A stretch of 64,000 nucleotides of DNA from contig NC_080058.1 of NCBI RefSeq assembly GCF_026212465.1, positions 4,412,501 to 4,476,500 of the forward strand, in the 5' to 3' direction. Both the position numbers and the translations under genes were made by a program. Below the pieces are notes generated by a model, which searched no databases, was not told the DNA's origin, and saw only the letters and a program-made list of their open reading frames with translations. This DNA comes from Amaranthus tricolor (taxonomy: Eukaryota > Streptophyta > Magnoliopsida > Caryophyllales > Amaranthaceae). Shown here piece after piece: positions 36,601 to 48,184 of the stretch (position 1 is the first letter of the stretch; each line of letters begins with the position of its first letter).

Positions 36601-39600
36601 ACATGATTTCTTTCTAATTATGCCTCATCTCATCAACCAAAGCGAGTAGCTCGTACAACATGACTCAAGTGGAGAATCCAGGTCGATAAAACCCATGTTA
36701 ATATCAAATTGTGTAACACATGTAAAATAAAAAGATAAATGTTCGGCCCACCCTGAACTAATATTGTGAATTTGACTATCCTAATGACTACCGAACTTGA
36801 GCGAGAAAAAAAAATGCAAGTCACTGAAAACGAACCTGATGAATTTGAATAGGAGGTGCAGGACGGAGTGGCTGAGGTTGCAGGTGATGGCCAAAAGCTG
36901 GAAACAAGTTTGTTAAATGCATTGAGTCACTCTCCTGTACCAATAATCATAAAATCACCTTAATTTCCTTTTTTTTTCATCAATCAAATCTCAATAATCA
37001 CACTATTTTAGTTACAAGAATGATAAAGGCAAGTTTGAACCATTGAATAAAATTGAAAAAGAAAATGAAAAATATCTAAACATTAAATCAGCGAAAAAGA
37101 AACACACACAAAATAAGCTACATCTATCACTTTTTGATACACTTTAATCTGTAGAGTAATAAACTAAAACAAACAAGAAAGGACACAGAAAGAGTAGTCA
37201 CTCAAACCTTATGTTTCCAAGGTCTTTACATTGATGAAAGTTTCATGTGTTCATGTCTACCTAATGAAGATATTAATGTGTAGGAAAATAGAAAATAGAA
37301 TAAAATAAAGATATTATTTCAAAATATTATGTTTTAGGAAGTTAAGATCTTTTTAATATTTAGGATACTAAGGTAATTTTGTTTCCTATTATTTAGGTTT
37401 AGATTAATATTTTGTTTCCTTATTTTAGTCCTAATCTCTTGTATAAATAGAATTGTTACCTTTCATTAATAATTAATACAAATCCAGTATTCACCAGACT
37501 AAACCCTAACCAAATTCTGCATTATGATTTCTACATAATGTACTGTGTATGACAAAAAGTTGCCACTAACATTAAACTAAATGAAGCTATGCCATTGGCT
37601 GATTAGAGTAAGTCGGCCATTAAAGTAAAATGGTTTTGCCAAATCGACTATGGGGTGTTCGGCAATCAGTTGTTCGTTGTATATGTTGCTTATTTGACCA
37701 GCTAGTAGCATTGACTTTTTTGTTTGTTGTTAAGTCAGTATAGTTCAGATAATGCTATTCAGATAAAGTGAGCCAAAAAGCTTAAAAGTTAAATGAAAAA
37801 GCTACAAATAGCAACTATTTTGTTTTGCCTTAAAAGTTAGATTTTCAGGGTGATCAAAAGTTATTTACCAAACACAGTTCATAACTGTTTGATCAAACAA
37901 AATGCTAAAAGCTGATAAAAAAAATAACAATAAAGTCATTTGTCAAAACAACACCTATACAGCTATACCTTTGGTGTCTTGTGAAATAGCAAGTAACACA
38001 AGTTCCAAACATTCAACCCCTTCTCACCTATTTGCAACAAGAGTCCTTTAATAAGATATGTATGTATTGTTATTATGTATACTTTGATGTTTTATTATTG
38101 TATTCAAGTACCACAAAAGAATTGAATATTCAAATAATCCACATCCTTAGGCATGTAATTACACCCTAACAATTAGAAAACTAATGCTAATTCATGCTAT
38201 TTTCTCTTAAACAAAACTTCTTTTTGAATTTCTTAACACACCTAATAGAGTATTTCTGAACGCATTATCTGTCTAAACTTTTGGCTGTAGCTTAAATATA
38301 TGCTATATACGCTATCACAAAATTATTGTACGAATTAGAGTTAAAATGTCCTACCGGATTCCAATCAAATGGAAGTATTAGTTGGCTAAAACATCTAAAT
38401 TGAATTCAAGAGGAGAAACATTATATTAATCCTTTGTTGAAACTAATCAGGTAGTTGTGTTTTGGCAATGGGGAACAAACCGGGGGGCCCTTTTTTGGTT
38501 ATACCTGAACCGCTAAGCCATCAAATGGGTTCAATAACTACCCTTCAAAACAAATCAAACACAAAGAGCAAATAAAGAAGGACCAACTTGACTTTAAACC
38601 CTTAGGTAACCCTTATTCTATTATTTTAAGAAAATGATACCCATAATTAAGCATTTCATTTTAGATTGTCGATCTCATTTTGTATTATTTTTTTATCTTT
38701 GAAAATAGACTTTTTTTCTTTTAATCTCATTTATACTATACACTCTCAATTTCTCTTTATTTATTACTGAATATCTATATTTTATTTAAAACAATCTAAT
38801 TTCTCTTTAATGCTAATCCAAAGACACAGATAATAAATCATAAACTCACACAAAAAACCCAATAAATTAAGTCACCAACAGACACAAACTAAAAAGTGGG
38901 TACCCTCTTTATAATTGATTTCAAAAAGAAGCGAAATCAAAGTGGCAAACTAAAATTATAAAGTCCGAATCTTTTACTTGCAACTCACCTTCGTAAAACA
39001 TAATTCCAATCAAATGAAATGTCCATAGTTAGCCATCTCATTTGGTTACATGTTTTGCCAAATTCTATAAATTTTACCATGAAAAATTACGTTCTACGAA
39101 TTAGAAATTCCTATAGCAAGCTACTCATGTCTCATGCCTAATATCAATTAAATAAGACCTGTAAGTGATTTGGATTTATTGCCATAAGTAACATTCTATA
39201 ATGATAAAAACAAATAAGATAGATAACTCGTACAAGAAACTAATCAATCAAAAGGTTAATCTAACAGTTTAAACTTCATAATATGTTATATACTAATGGG
39301 GAATATACTAATATATAACGTTCTCGAATATTTTTTTCGTATGATACAAATGGTAATCTTCACGTTTTAAATTTGCCACGGACAATGACATGTTAATATA
39401 TCACAAGCAAATTCATAAAGGATATGCAACAGAAAAAGCTCTCCTAGTCTCATAGATTGATTACACATATTGAGAGTTAGATTATTGTGTAATTTGTTGA
39501 ACATTGCAAGAAAAAATTATACCCTTTTCATATAAAGACATTAAAATTTTTAATATTTTATAAAACAACAAGGACACAATGAAAAGCACTAACAAAGAGT

Positions 39601-40026
39601 ATATTTAATGATTTTCTAACAAACAAACAAATTAAAAATACTAGCATCAATTCACACTATTTAAAAAAAATAAAAATAAAATAAAAAAAAAAGAAGACTT
39701 ACATTAATTCTAGAAGATGAAGAAACATTACCGCCACCATGGGTTGAAGAACTACCATGATCCAAATTCAAACCTAAAGGTAAACCCAAGCCCATTCCAC
39801 CTCTGAAACCCCCAATACCAAGCCCAACATTAACACCTCCATGACCCGACCCATCACCCGGGCCTAAACCCAATAAAATTGATGACCCATCACCACCCGA
39901 CCCACTTCCTACAAACCCACTTCCATCATTTCCACCAGTATTATAACCCGGAACTGATAAAATTTGCTCAAAAAACTCATCTCCTAATCCTTCATGATGA
40001 TGATGATGTGGTTGATTATTTGCCAT
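30699..40026 (-). CDS. UNE12: bHLH transcription factor, UNE12/bHLH7 type
   Basis: Seven coding exons, read downward: 40026-39703, 36934-36836, 33079-32960, 32284-32219, 32090-32025, 31104-31027, 30929-30699; each is a multiple of three, giving 327 residues. The start [23 protein letters not shown] carries the acidic DDFFEQIL-type motif of this subfamily, followed by a glycine-rich stretch. The bHLH domain covers about residues 172-225 ([20 protein letters not shown]..., [20 protein letters not shown]), with H176, E180 and R184 in the H-E-R pattern of G-box (CACGTG) binders. [17 protein letters not shown] and [20 protein letters not shown] follow, both diagnostic of UNE12/bHLH7, and the end is [12 protein letters not shown]. 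It should be a nuclear, sequence-specific regulator. UNE12 and bHLH7 cannot be separated by eye, so the symbol is provisional. Confidence 0.92.
31174..31532. mobile_element. MITE, family 1 (Harbinger-like), copy 2, bHLH intron 5
   Basis: Left end GGGCATGCTTGGATTGGGTG plus AAATATTTAAGGGGCAAAT and AAAGTCAAACTAATG. The right end is the complement, closing AATCTAAACATGACC. It is flanked by TAA at 31171-31173 and 31533-31535, the 3-bp target duplication expected of PIF/Harbinger-type insertion. Confidence 0.8.
33790..34047. mobile_element. Stowaway-like MITE, bHLH intron 2
   Basis: Left end CTTCCTCCGGTCTAATGTAG, right end TTGGAATGGAGGAAG, flanked by TA on both sides (33788-33789, 34048-34049), as in Stowaway (Tc1/mariner) elements. 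Its interior (TGGGATCTTGTTTGATTCGT, AATTTTTATAATTTTTTATT, TTAGTGCATTAAATCGCATG) recurs in decayed form near 32545-32670, 33195-33340, 42015-42095 and 47155-47290. Confidence 0.7.
34566..34694 (+). mobile_element. Short TIR repeat, family 5, bHLH intron 2
   Basis: About 130 bases, CACATGATTCGCTAATTGGC through AAAAAAGCGAATTATGGTCG to TAGCAAATTATG; the ends are inverted. The same sequence lies in reverse orientation in the TatA intron at 49893-50024. Confidence 0.7.
35430..35660. promoter_or_regulatory. Compact motif cluster in bHLH intron 2 (TCP site, CGCG, G-boxes)
   Basis: A GC-richer island in an otherwise AT-rich 3.8-kb intron. It holds GTGGGACCCAC (35430-35440, a TCP-type GGNCCCAC site read both ways), ACGCGCTT and AAGCGCGT inverted to each other, TGATGACATCATT, CACGTG at 35572-35577, CATGTG at 35591-35596 and CACGTG at 35636-35641. 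Such density of plant regulatory words in 230 bases suggests an intronic enhancer or conserved non-coding block. Confidence 0.45.
37279..37535 (+). mobile_element. Solo LTR with 5-bp target duplication, bHLH intron 1
   Basis: 257 bases opening TGTAGGAAAATAG and closing GATTTCTACA (TG...CA with TGTAG/CTACA ends). It is flanked by TAATG at 37274-37278 and 37536-37540. A TATA-like CTTGTATAAATAG lies near 37438. Size suggests a Ty1/copia-type LTR. No internal retroelement sequence remains, so it is probably the product of LTR-LTR recombination. Confidence 0.8.
37648..37967. mobile_element. hAT-like MITE, bHLH intron 1
   Basis: The left end is GGTGTTCGGCAATCAG; the right end ...TTTGTCAAAACAACACC is its approximate complement. 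The interior carries AAAGCT / AGCTTTT words in both orientations (AAAAGCTTAAAAG, AATGCTAAAAGCTGAT). No clear 8-bp target duplication. Confidence 0.45.
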
Positions 40027-40180
40027 ATTTTAAAAACACCCAGAAAGATTACTTTACTCAAATCAGTTCAAGGGCGCTACTTATACCTGAAATTCAGAAA
40101 AAAAAAAAGAAAAAAAAAAGAGAGAGAGGGAGAGTAGAGGAATGTTGAGGGGTGTTGGTGAAAGAGGTGGCAAAAACAGA
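40027..40180 (-). promoter_or_regulatory. bHLH 5' leader with CT-rich patch
   Basis: On the gene strand the region just before the ATG is a long pyrimidine run (complement of 40098-40138, GAGAGAGAGGGAGAG and A-tracts), a common core-promoter or leader feature (Y patch) in plants. No TATA box is convincing. Confidence 0.4.
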
Positions 40181-43180
40181 GCCCGATAACCCGGAAAAGA
40201 AAAGTGGGTATTACGAGAAATGGTGGTGGGGTTTTAGTGTTGGAATTTTCAAGTTTAATTTTGTTGTGTTATGGAGATTCTGGGAGGGTTTAGGAAGGGA
40301 AAAAACCATCCAAATGTTGATTATTGAGTGATATTCTGAATGATATAATGAAGAGGGAGATATATCCACTCCTATTAAGTATAGTTCTTATGATAAGAAA
40401 TATATAAAAGAAAAGTAAGAGATTGCTATTTTCTTTAATATAAAAATAAAATGAGAATTTTAATAAAGTTTTATACAAGTGAAGTCATGTTTTTAGTCGT
40501 ATAATTATAAATTTTAATATAAGAAAGAAAAATATAATACTGATTTTAATGGGTTATTATTAGTGAATTTAAATTTAAAATAGTAATAGAATAAATTTAA
40601 TAAGACATATAAAAAAAGTATACGAAGCAATATCGAAGATAGAAGGTTTATATGATTTTTTTTATAATTTATTATTTTAATATTTAAGCTTTTTGAGTAG
40701 GGGTCTCTTTTTGTTTTTTATTTTTTATTATTTTTTTTTATTTTTTATTTAAATTTTTAAGTTTTTTGAGTAGGGTCTCTTTTTGTTTTTCTATTATTTG
40801 GTCTGACTTGTTTATGAGTGGTCTTTTAGGTGATTAGTATAATTAGTACTACTATAAAGTGAGAGGGAGATGTATGAATTGTATATTTGTATCAAAAATA
40901 TACATTAAAGAAGAGTGAGAGAGACTAGAAAGGAATAATACTAAAAAGGATGAGTAATTTTATAGGACTAGTGTAATTGATTGAGTAGTGTGGGTGGTTG
41001 AAAGAATTTGTAGGGGTACAAATTGACTCATGGAAGGTGTGACACACCTCCCAATCATTCTTTGCTTACTTCTTTTAATATACTTCAATTTCTAGGCTTG
41101 AGGGAGTACATCTTGTGTACAAATTTTTTATCTTGCTAGTATCATAAAATGGATAGGAAGTCTGACATTTGATACAAGCGGGTTCAAATGTGCGATAACA
41201 CAATAATAGATACAATAAAAAATCAGAGAAACTTGTAATTGCCTATATATTGGCTATGTATAGGCTATTATTTGATCGAGTTATAATCAAATATAGTCAA
41301 GCTCAAGGATTTAATTTCATAGTACTATCTTAAGTCTTCCATGCTCATCTTTTGCAATTCTCTCTCAATTAGTTTAATGTACCTCACACATGATTACAAC
41401 ATAAACTTACTCAAATTACTTGACATATATATATTTCTTGCATTTCATATTATTTGCACCAAATCAATTTTTGTACTATTCATTATTCTATAGTAATTTA
41501 CCTATTACTTGATCTATTTTTGCATTTTCGCCGCCCCCGTGAGAAGGGTAGAAAGCATTATAGTAAAGGGCAAGAGGGGTCGAGGAAGACTCGGGAGAAC
41601 TTGGGATGAGCAAATAAGAGTTGACTTACATGTGTTAAACCTTTCTGAGGGCCTGACTAGGGATATGGGTAGTTGGAGGCGTCATATCCATGTTTTAGAC
41701 TACTGATGTCCTCTTAGGTTACCTTTGGGTGTTCTTGCCATCTTGCTTCTCTCGTTTCTTTTATTTTTAATTTTGTATTTTGTTTTGTTTTCTTTTGTAG
41801 TTGGCTTTACTTATTTATTTTAGTTATATTCATTTAATTTATCTTTTCCAGATAGCTACGTCTTAGTATCTTTCTCGAGCCGGGGGACTATTTTGGTCGC
41901 GCTCTCCTTTATAGGTATGAGTTGCCGCAGTCCTTTCCTCCCCAGACCCTGTTTATAGTTTTTCTATGAGCGAGATACACTAGGTGGATGATGATGATAT
42001 ACGAGAAAAAGCATAGTCATGTGGGATCTTGTTTTACTTGTTGCATATTTTTATAATATCAAATTTTTATAAGTTTTAATTATATATAACTCTGGATATG
42101 GCTCCCTAAATTACCAATTCACCAGAATAATTGAGATTTCTTGAATGTATAATATGAAGTATTTTATGCGTATTCATGTGAAGTTGAGCATATTTGATGA
42201 GCGCAGAGAGCCTACTGTATTAAAAGGCTTTAAACTTTTGTTTGCATTAACTATAATTTAATTATTATCTATTTTTAGACCTTATTTTAAAACATTTTAA
42301 AAAATACTTTATCCTTATTAGAGCCTCAAAATTTATTTTATAATTTTGATTCATCCTTATTTATTTTGAGCGTGATATTGAGTTGATAATGATGATCATT
42401 CATCCCTATTTGCATCTATATTTTATATATAAACGCAGTATCCAATAGATCTCTTATTAAACTTAGTTTTGTTACTTACTATATAAATTCGTGTAAATAA
42501 ATTACGTTATATTTTCTATATATTTTCTATGTGAAATAAGACAACAATAATAATTAAGACTATTTGAAATTTTTATGACAAGGTACTTTAAGAGAATTAA
42601 AAGGTTATGTGAGAATTAAACTCATATTCTGAAAAGAGTTACTTACTATCAAAATAAAGCAAGATTCGATTCTCACTTAAGCCTATCTAGCTATAAATAC
42701 TTGCTATTGTCTCAATTCACTATATAATTATTCCAATTAATGTTAAATTTTATAAGAATGTTTTATCATGAGACATACCTATACATTAGCTTATATCTCT
42801 GGTTAATCACTTTAAGATTGCAATTGATTATTATAAGATTATACTTGATTACTTTTAAGACTACAAAACTTGATCAGTTTAGCGTTATAATTAATTACTT
42901 TAAAATTATAAGCGATCACTTTAAGGTTAAAAGTGATCAATATAAGACTCAAAAGTGTACATTAAGCCATATCAATAAAGATGATCTCACTGTTAGACTG
43001 TTTTATTTGAGAATTTGAGTTCTCTCAAACATTAGGAAAAAAATGAAATATATACACATTATATTAGTTACCATATAAATTGATATGTCTGTATCCATGT
43101 ATGGAGAAAATATCCAATAGATCTTGTATTTAATCACTCAATTTTAGGCTTTTAGTTAATTAATAATGCAATAACATCCA
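40181..43180. other. Intergenic, repeat-bearing, no host gene seen
   Basis: AT-rich, with a near-duplicate pair GAGTAGGGGTCTCTTTTTG and GAGTAGGGTCTCTTTTTG near 40697 and 40769, the RTE-LINE tail at 41520-42000, and a Stowaway-like remnant after it. Around 42780-42960 are loosely repeated words of the type AATTATAAGCGATCACTTTA. Short open frames here lack recognisable domains. Confidence 0.4.
41520..42000 (+). mobile_element. RTE-type LINE 3' end
   Basis: The open frame ending at 41706 reads KGKRGRGRLGRTWDEQIRVD, then LNLSEGLTRDMGSWRRHIHV, which is the characteristic last segment of plant RTE LINE ORFs (GRPRLTWDE..., ...R..WR..I...D). A 3' UTR follows with the family words TTCTCGAGCCGGGGGACT and GAGCGAGATACACTAGG, and a GATGATGATGATA tail. 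Only this 3' end is present. Confidence 0.75.
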
Positions 43181-43182
43181 AC

Positions 43183-43201
43183 TATATATATATATATATG
43201 T
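43183..43201 (+). promoter_or_regulatory. (TA)n / TATA region of SPH gene
   Basis: An alternating TA run about 85-100 bases before the ATG at 43284 could serve as TATA box. Confidence 0.4.
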
Positions 43202-43283
43202 ATGCTTTCTATCACCTCAAAATTACTAATTCCAATATTTCAAATACCAAAAGAAAAAATATATTTCACAAAGCAATAAAAAA

Positions 43284-43739
43284 ATGTTGAAATTTTTAGT
43301 AATTTTAATTATATTTTTAGAAGTCATACTCATACCCAAACACCAAACTTTTACAATTGGTTGGAGTTTAATTCCAGCACAATATTGGGTAAAAATTGAG
43401 AATGGATTAATTAAAGATATTATTGATGTTCATTGCAAAAAAGGTGGTAGAGAAAAAGAAGATTTAGGGGTTCAACATATTATTGTTAATAATAATTTTA
43501 ATTGGACATTTAAAACTCATATGTGGCATGAGATTGAATATAAATGCTCCTTAGAATGGCCTAATAATGGTTACATATTATTTGTTGCATTTTCTGATAG
43601 CTTAGTTTTTGTGGATAACCGTTGTGGTGGTCGTCATTGTTATTGGAAAGCTAATGAAGATGGGATTTTTTTGTTTAATATTAAGAAACAAAGATATATA
43701 CATCATGGAAAATGGAGCAAAACATTAGTTTTAACTTGA
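43284..43739 (+). CDS. S1/SPH-type secreted protein (self-incompatibility protein homologue)
   Basis: Single exon, 151 residues. S-protein homologues are small secreted cysteine-containing beta-sandwich proteins; the poppy founder PrsS is the stigma ligand in self-incompatibility, and most family members have no known role. Visible here: a hydrophobic N-terminal signal segment (residues 2-17), then the family core with VHCKK (C51), DLGVQHI, WTFKTHMWHEIEYKCSLEW (C88), RCGGRHCYWKANEDGIFLFN (C114, C119). The four cysteines and the motif order match the family, and the length is normal. There is no in-frame stop or truncation. It stands alone, with no visible receptor gene beside it. Narrow, tissue-specific expression is common in this family but cannot be read from the sequence. 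Confidence 0.88.
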   Translation: MLKFLVILIIFLEVILIPKHQTFTIGWSLIPAQYWVKIENGLIKDIIDVHCKKGGREKEDLGVQHIIVNNNFNWTFKTHMWHEIEYKCSLEWPNNGYILFVAFSDSLVFVDNRCGGRHCYWKANEDGIFLFNIKKQRYIHHGKWSKTLVLT

Positions 43740-43848
43740 ATATTGCCATTATGTATTTTATTAATAAATAATGTTATTACATACCAATAAATTTGATTTT
43801 ATTGTGATATTAATTTATGTATTATTTTTGTTAATCACTAATACTTTA

Positions 43849-44012
43849 TTGAGACCGTCTCATCATGAGACGGCCTCAATTGGTCAGCCCAAGTGCTTTA
43901 ACAAACAAACTGTTGCCCTATATAATTCAAATTTCAATGTTTTTAAATACTTTTTACTAATGGGCTACTTGTATAGGCTCGTCTCACAGTGAAACGGTCT
44001 CATACAAGACTT
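43849..44012. mobile_element. Small element with GAGACGGTCTCA-type palindromic ends
   Basis: The left end 43849-43879 is itself a palindrome (TTGAGACCGTCTCATC and its complement). The right end GGCTCGTCTCACAGTGAAACGGTCTC is another of the same family. Total about 165 bases. Relatives occur at 10938-11250 and, weaker, near 59610-59650. Confidence 0.6.
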
Positions 44013-45169
44013 GTTTGTTAATTGAGTATGTCACAGTGAAAAGGGAGGACGTACCCAAGTTAATAAATGTCGTTGATATTGAAAATCGAGTCTTGTCTCT
44101 ATTTAGAGCAAGTATCGTCATTCCCAAATAATGTATTAGAATCAATTCTCACCTAACTCTTCCATTCTCTCAGTCTATCCTGTAAATCAAAATAGATAAA
44201 TAAATAAATCTTGTTAATCCGATGTTATTATTTGGTTATTCATTGTTTTTATCTAATTATTTAAATTATTATTTAGTTGATCATTAGTTGAACCTTCAAG
44301 CAACAATAGTCAAATCGATCTTTCTTTGCAATTGTGAGAATAGTTGTTAGTTATTGAATTAGAATAGATGTATAAATGTTAGCGTTGATCTAATAGTTGT
44401 TATCGATTAGCTAATAAAACCATAGAAAATATTCAGTTGCTTTGATGGGTAAATTATATATTAACAATAGAGGAATAAAATAGAAATATTTGTCATTTGT
44501 AAATTGAATCTCACTACTTCTTGATATCAGTAGTGAGTTACTAGATAAGTAGATATAGCTTATTTTAAATGTAATTTTTTGAAAATGATTTTCACATTCT
44601 CAATTTTAATTAATATTAAAATAAAGATATAATCAACTCAAATTTAAATTTAAATTTTATCAAATACTAACTTAAGAAAATTCTAAAATTATAAATAAAA
44701 TTATGATTGTGAAGCATACCAATTTGTGTTAAATTAAAGGACAACTAGCAAAAACCTACCTGAAAACGAAACTGTAAAAGAAAAAGATAAAAGAAAAAAA
44801 ACAGAAAAAAGGAGCCTCTCTTTTTTTCAGTTAATTTAAAGCATTGTTTTAATTTGTGGTCTCAATTACTCGCATATAACTTTTCTTTAAGCCGCTATTT
44901 TTATTTATTTATTTTACTTATTTAAATTATTGTCAACATCTCTTTTCAAATAATTAACTTTATTGTCAATATCCCCTCAAAATAATATACTTCATCCCTT
45001 ATGTTTTACTTGCTACTCAAAAACGTTGTGTATGAATTAAAAAATAAATATTTTTGTATTAAAAAGACCATTAAACTCATAAAGAGAAGACATAAAAATT
45101 AATGAGGTATAAAATAGAAAAAACAGAGACAAAATAAACAATTACATAATTATTTTGTCAAAAATAATA

Positions 45170-45577
45170 GGAAAAATTATCTAGAATAATCCAACCTATT
45201 CATAATTTTCTTACAATAATTTCATGTATTGATTAACCATAAATAATCTCAACTTTGAGGGCTATTTTCCTAGAGTAAACACGGTAGCCGAATGACTTAT
45301 TTTAAAAAAATTAAAATAAAATGCAGAAAAAAATGTTCAAAAAAATTTATAAATTTTTTATTATTTAGAATTTTTTTTATGTAAATTTCAAAATTTTTCT
45401 CTAATTTTAAATTAATTTTCAGTTTACTTTTTTGGTGAATTGCCTACTATAGCAAGTCATCGGGTGCCCAAGTTTACTCTAGGTAAATACCCCTTAAAGT
45501 TGGGATTATTTATGTTTAATCAATAAGTAAAATTATTATAAGAAAATGATGAAAAAATTATTCTAAGTAATTTTTCC
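45170..45577. mobile_element. Foldback MITE, family 4, copy 1
   Basis: The left arm starts GGAAAAATTATCTAGAATAA and continues with ATTGATTAACCATAAATAAT and CCTAGAGTAAACACGGTAGC. The right arm is the complement (GTTTACTCTAGGTAAATACC, TTATTCTAAGTAATTTTTCC). Arms are about 120 bases each, with an AT-rich centre. A sister copy lies at 46668-47110. Confidence 0.8.
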
Positions 45578-46039
45578 AAAATAATAATATAAAAGAATTA
45601 AATAAAAAAGTGTAATAAGTACAACAAAACATAACACGTATAATAATTTTATAGTCAACATCGTTTGTATATCACTATCTACTTTGTCGAAGTATTTTAT
45701 GCAATTCCAGTTTTCAAACACGCCAAAGAGGGTGCTTTCTTGTATAAACTAATGCATAAACAAACAAAATTTTAAAGTGGTATTTTTAGACTACTTTGAG
45801 TGATTGAGAAAGAAAAAAAGGCTTCATTATTATAAAGAAATTATTTTAAAAATATAATTAATATATCATATTCTTAATTATGAAACGACTTTGTGCCTCT
45901 GCCCTTGTTTTAAAATGTTGCCCCGTGCTTTTTGGGTTTGGGTGGCTACTTTCACACCTACAATTTCCTTTAGCAGGGCGAAAATAAAATTATAAAATAG
46001 TTAAATACTTAAAATTATGGTTATTAAAATCACAATTTT

Positions 46040-46215
46040 AATTTACAATTCTACGACTTTACGATCTTAAAATTAGCGAGCGATTCGAATCGTAAGTAAA
46101 ATCATAAGTTGGCAGAATCTTACGATTCAAATTAGAATAAAATTTGCAGGGGTAGAATCATTACCCGATTCTACAACCTTACGATTTATCGATTCGATTC
46201 TATAAATTTATTCTT
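46040..46215. repeat. TACGATT-rich inverted-repeat segment
   Basis: Repeated words TTACGATTC, CGATTCGAATCGTAAG and ATTCTACAACCTTACGATT in both orientations suggest a decayed terminal-inverted-repeat element. Borders are unclear. Confidence 0.35.
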
Positions 46216-46667
46216 AATTTTTTTCAATTTTTCTTATGTGTCAATACCATCTTTCATTAATTTTTCTTACAATTTAAAGATCCATCATTATAATTTTAAA
46301 AAATAAATTTCTCATCGGTATGAAGATTTATACTAGTTATTAATATTTCTATTACATCCTTAAAAATAAAGTGACTGAAACGTTAATTAATAAATTTTAA
46401 ACTTTTAAGATGAATAATTATAACTAGTTAGCAAATTTAAGTTCATTGAAAAATCTTACAATTCGACGATTCAATTCTACAGGTCTGAACGCTCTTAAGT
46501 AGAATCCCACTTTTAACAACTTTGGTCAAAATACTAGTGAATTTATTATTACGTAATCGATGCACTAGAAAAATAATTATATAAAAAATAATTACAATTT
46601 TAAAGTTTTTAAATGGAAAGTTATATATTCAAGACAAAAATATGTTATATTGAAACAAAATAGTAAA

Positions 46668-47110
46668 GGAAAAATTATCTAGAATAATCCAACCTTTTTA
46701 TGATTTTCTTATAATAATTCCACCTATTGATTAACCATGACTAATCCCAACTTTAGAATGTATTTTTCTAGAGTAAACCCGGTAACCCGATGACTAGTCA
46801 TAGCAAGTTTTATTTAAAAAAAATAAATTAAAATAAATTGTTGAAAAAAATATCAAAAAAATATCAAAAAAATTTTCTGATTTTTAAAAATTATTCAAAA
46901 TTTTTTATGTGAATTTTAAAATTTTTCTCTAATTTTACATTAATTTTCAATTTACGTTGTTGAGTGAATTACCTATTATAGTAGGTCATCGGGTTACCCA
47001 AACTTACTCTAGGCAAATACCCGCTAAAGCTGAGATTATTCATGATTAATCAATAAGTGGAATTATTATAGAAAAATCATGAAAATGTTGGATTATTCTA
47101 GGTAATTTTT
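46668..47110. mobile_element. Foldback MITE, family 4, copy 2
   Basis: Same ends as 45170-45577 (GGAAAAATTATCTAGAATAA; TTATTCTAGGTAATTTTT) and same inner words (TAGAGTAAACCCGGTAACCC and its complement). The two copies are in the same orientation about 1.1 kb apart. Confidence 0.8.
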
Positions 47111-47299
47111 GTAACTATTCATCAAACGGAATTTCAAATAAAATCTATAATGTAAAAATCATCAAATAAAATCTTATTTGATTCATCTTATAAAAATTAT
47201 CAACATCAATTTTTTACAAAATTTTAATTATCTAAACTTAAGATAATTAAATCTTGAATAAATGCATTGACATATTAATTAAATGGAAAAAGTACTATA

Positions 47300-48184
47300 C
47301 ATTGGTACGAGGGTCATGTTAAAATTACAAGAAATGCCCATTTGGACCGAAGAGGCATGCCTCCCTCGGCCTTTGGTGTGCTTCACCGCTACATATTAGA
47401 TGCTTTCTTCATGACTCTATCTTACTGAGTTTGCAGCATTTTATTTTTACTTAAGAGTATAAGACTAAGTCGCTTATAGCTTGCTTGTGTGTGCGCTCAC
47501 CCAAACTTGGACTGTTGGACATTGCGTATCTGAGCATGCTTTACCCATCACTCCAATGATGCTCCCAAGCAACACCAAACTCACACACTTATGCAACATC
47601 AATGCAACCAAGTTCAAGCATCTAATACAACATAATGCTACAACCAACCTCCATAACAACTGCTCGAGATGATTACTGAGTCATACTTATAGAGAGCTTC
47701 GCAAAAATATCCGACAAAGTCAAAGAAATGGAAAAAGTACGAGTATATAAACTTGTTTACAGTCAAAACCTAGGATATATACATATATACCATCTTTCTC
47801 TATGAACTTTCTTAGAGTACATGGAAGTTGGACATTAATTGAAATTAAATACACCCCATAACCTCAAGATTAACAATCCATAAGCACATTCCTAGTCTTG
47901 AGCAGCAAGCAATTTGATCAACATGTCACCCTGTGTACCTACCGGGCGCACACCGTCCAAGTAGAGTAATTAATACACTCCTATTTTCATGTATCGAACC
48001 ATCGCAATTATTTAAACAAACAATCATTGAATGCTCAAAATTCCAATACAATGCATCATCATCATCCCAATGAGTCCCGCCCAAGGTAGGGTCTAAATAT
48101 ACAGAAAATTGCTAAATTCAGAAAAAAGAATGAGTTAGGGAAATCTTACATAGATAGAGTAGAATGCAAGGATACATCAGCTCG
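47300..48184. other. Unclassified intergenic segment downstream of TatA
   Basis: More GC-rich than its surroundings at 47330-47670 and 47890-47970. The composition and words (TGCGCTCACCCAAACTTGG, GCTTCACCGCTACATATTAG) suggest a decayed retroelement or LTR, but I find no reading frame or border. On - near 48052-48100 is an RTE-LINE tail (GACCCTACCTTGGGCGGG and GATGATGATGAT when read on -). Confidence 0.35.

Noticed and set aside
47474..47672. Overlapping 61-63-codon frames on both strands
   Set aside because: No domain, mutually overlapping, and embedded in repeat-like sequence.
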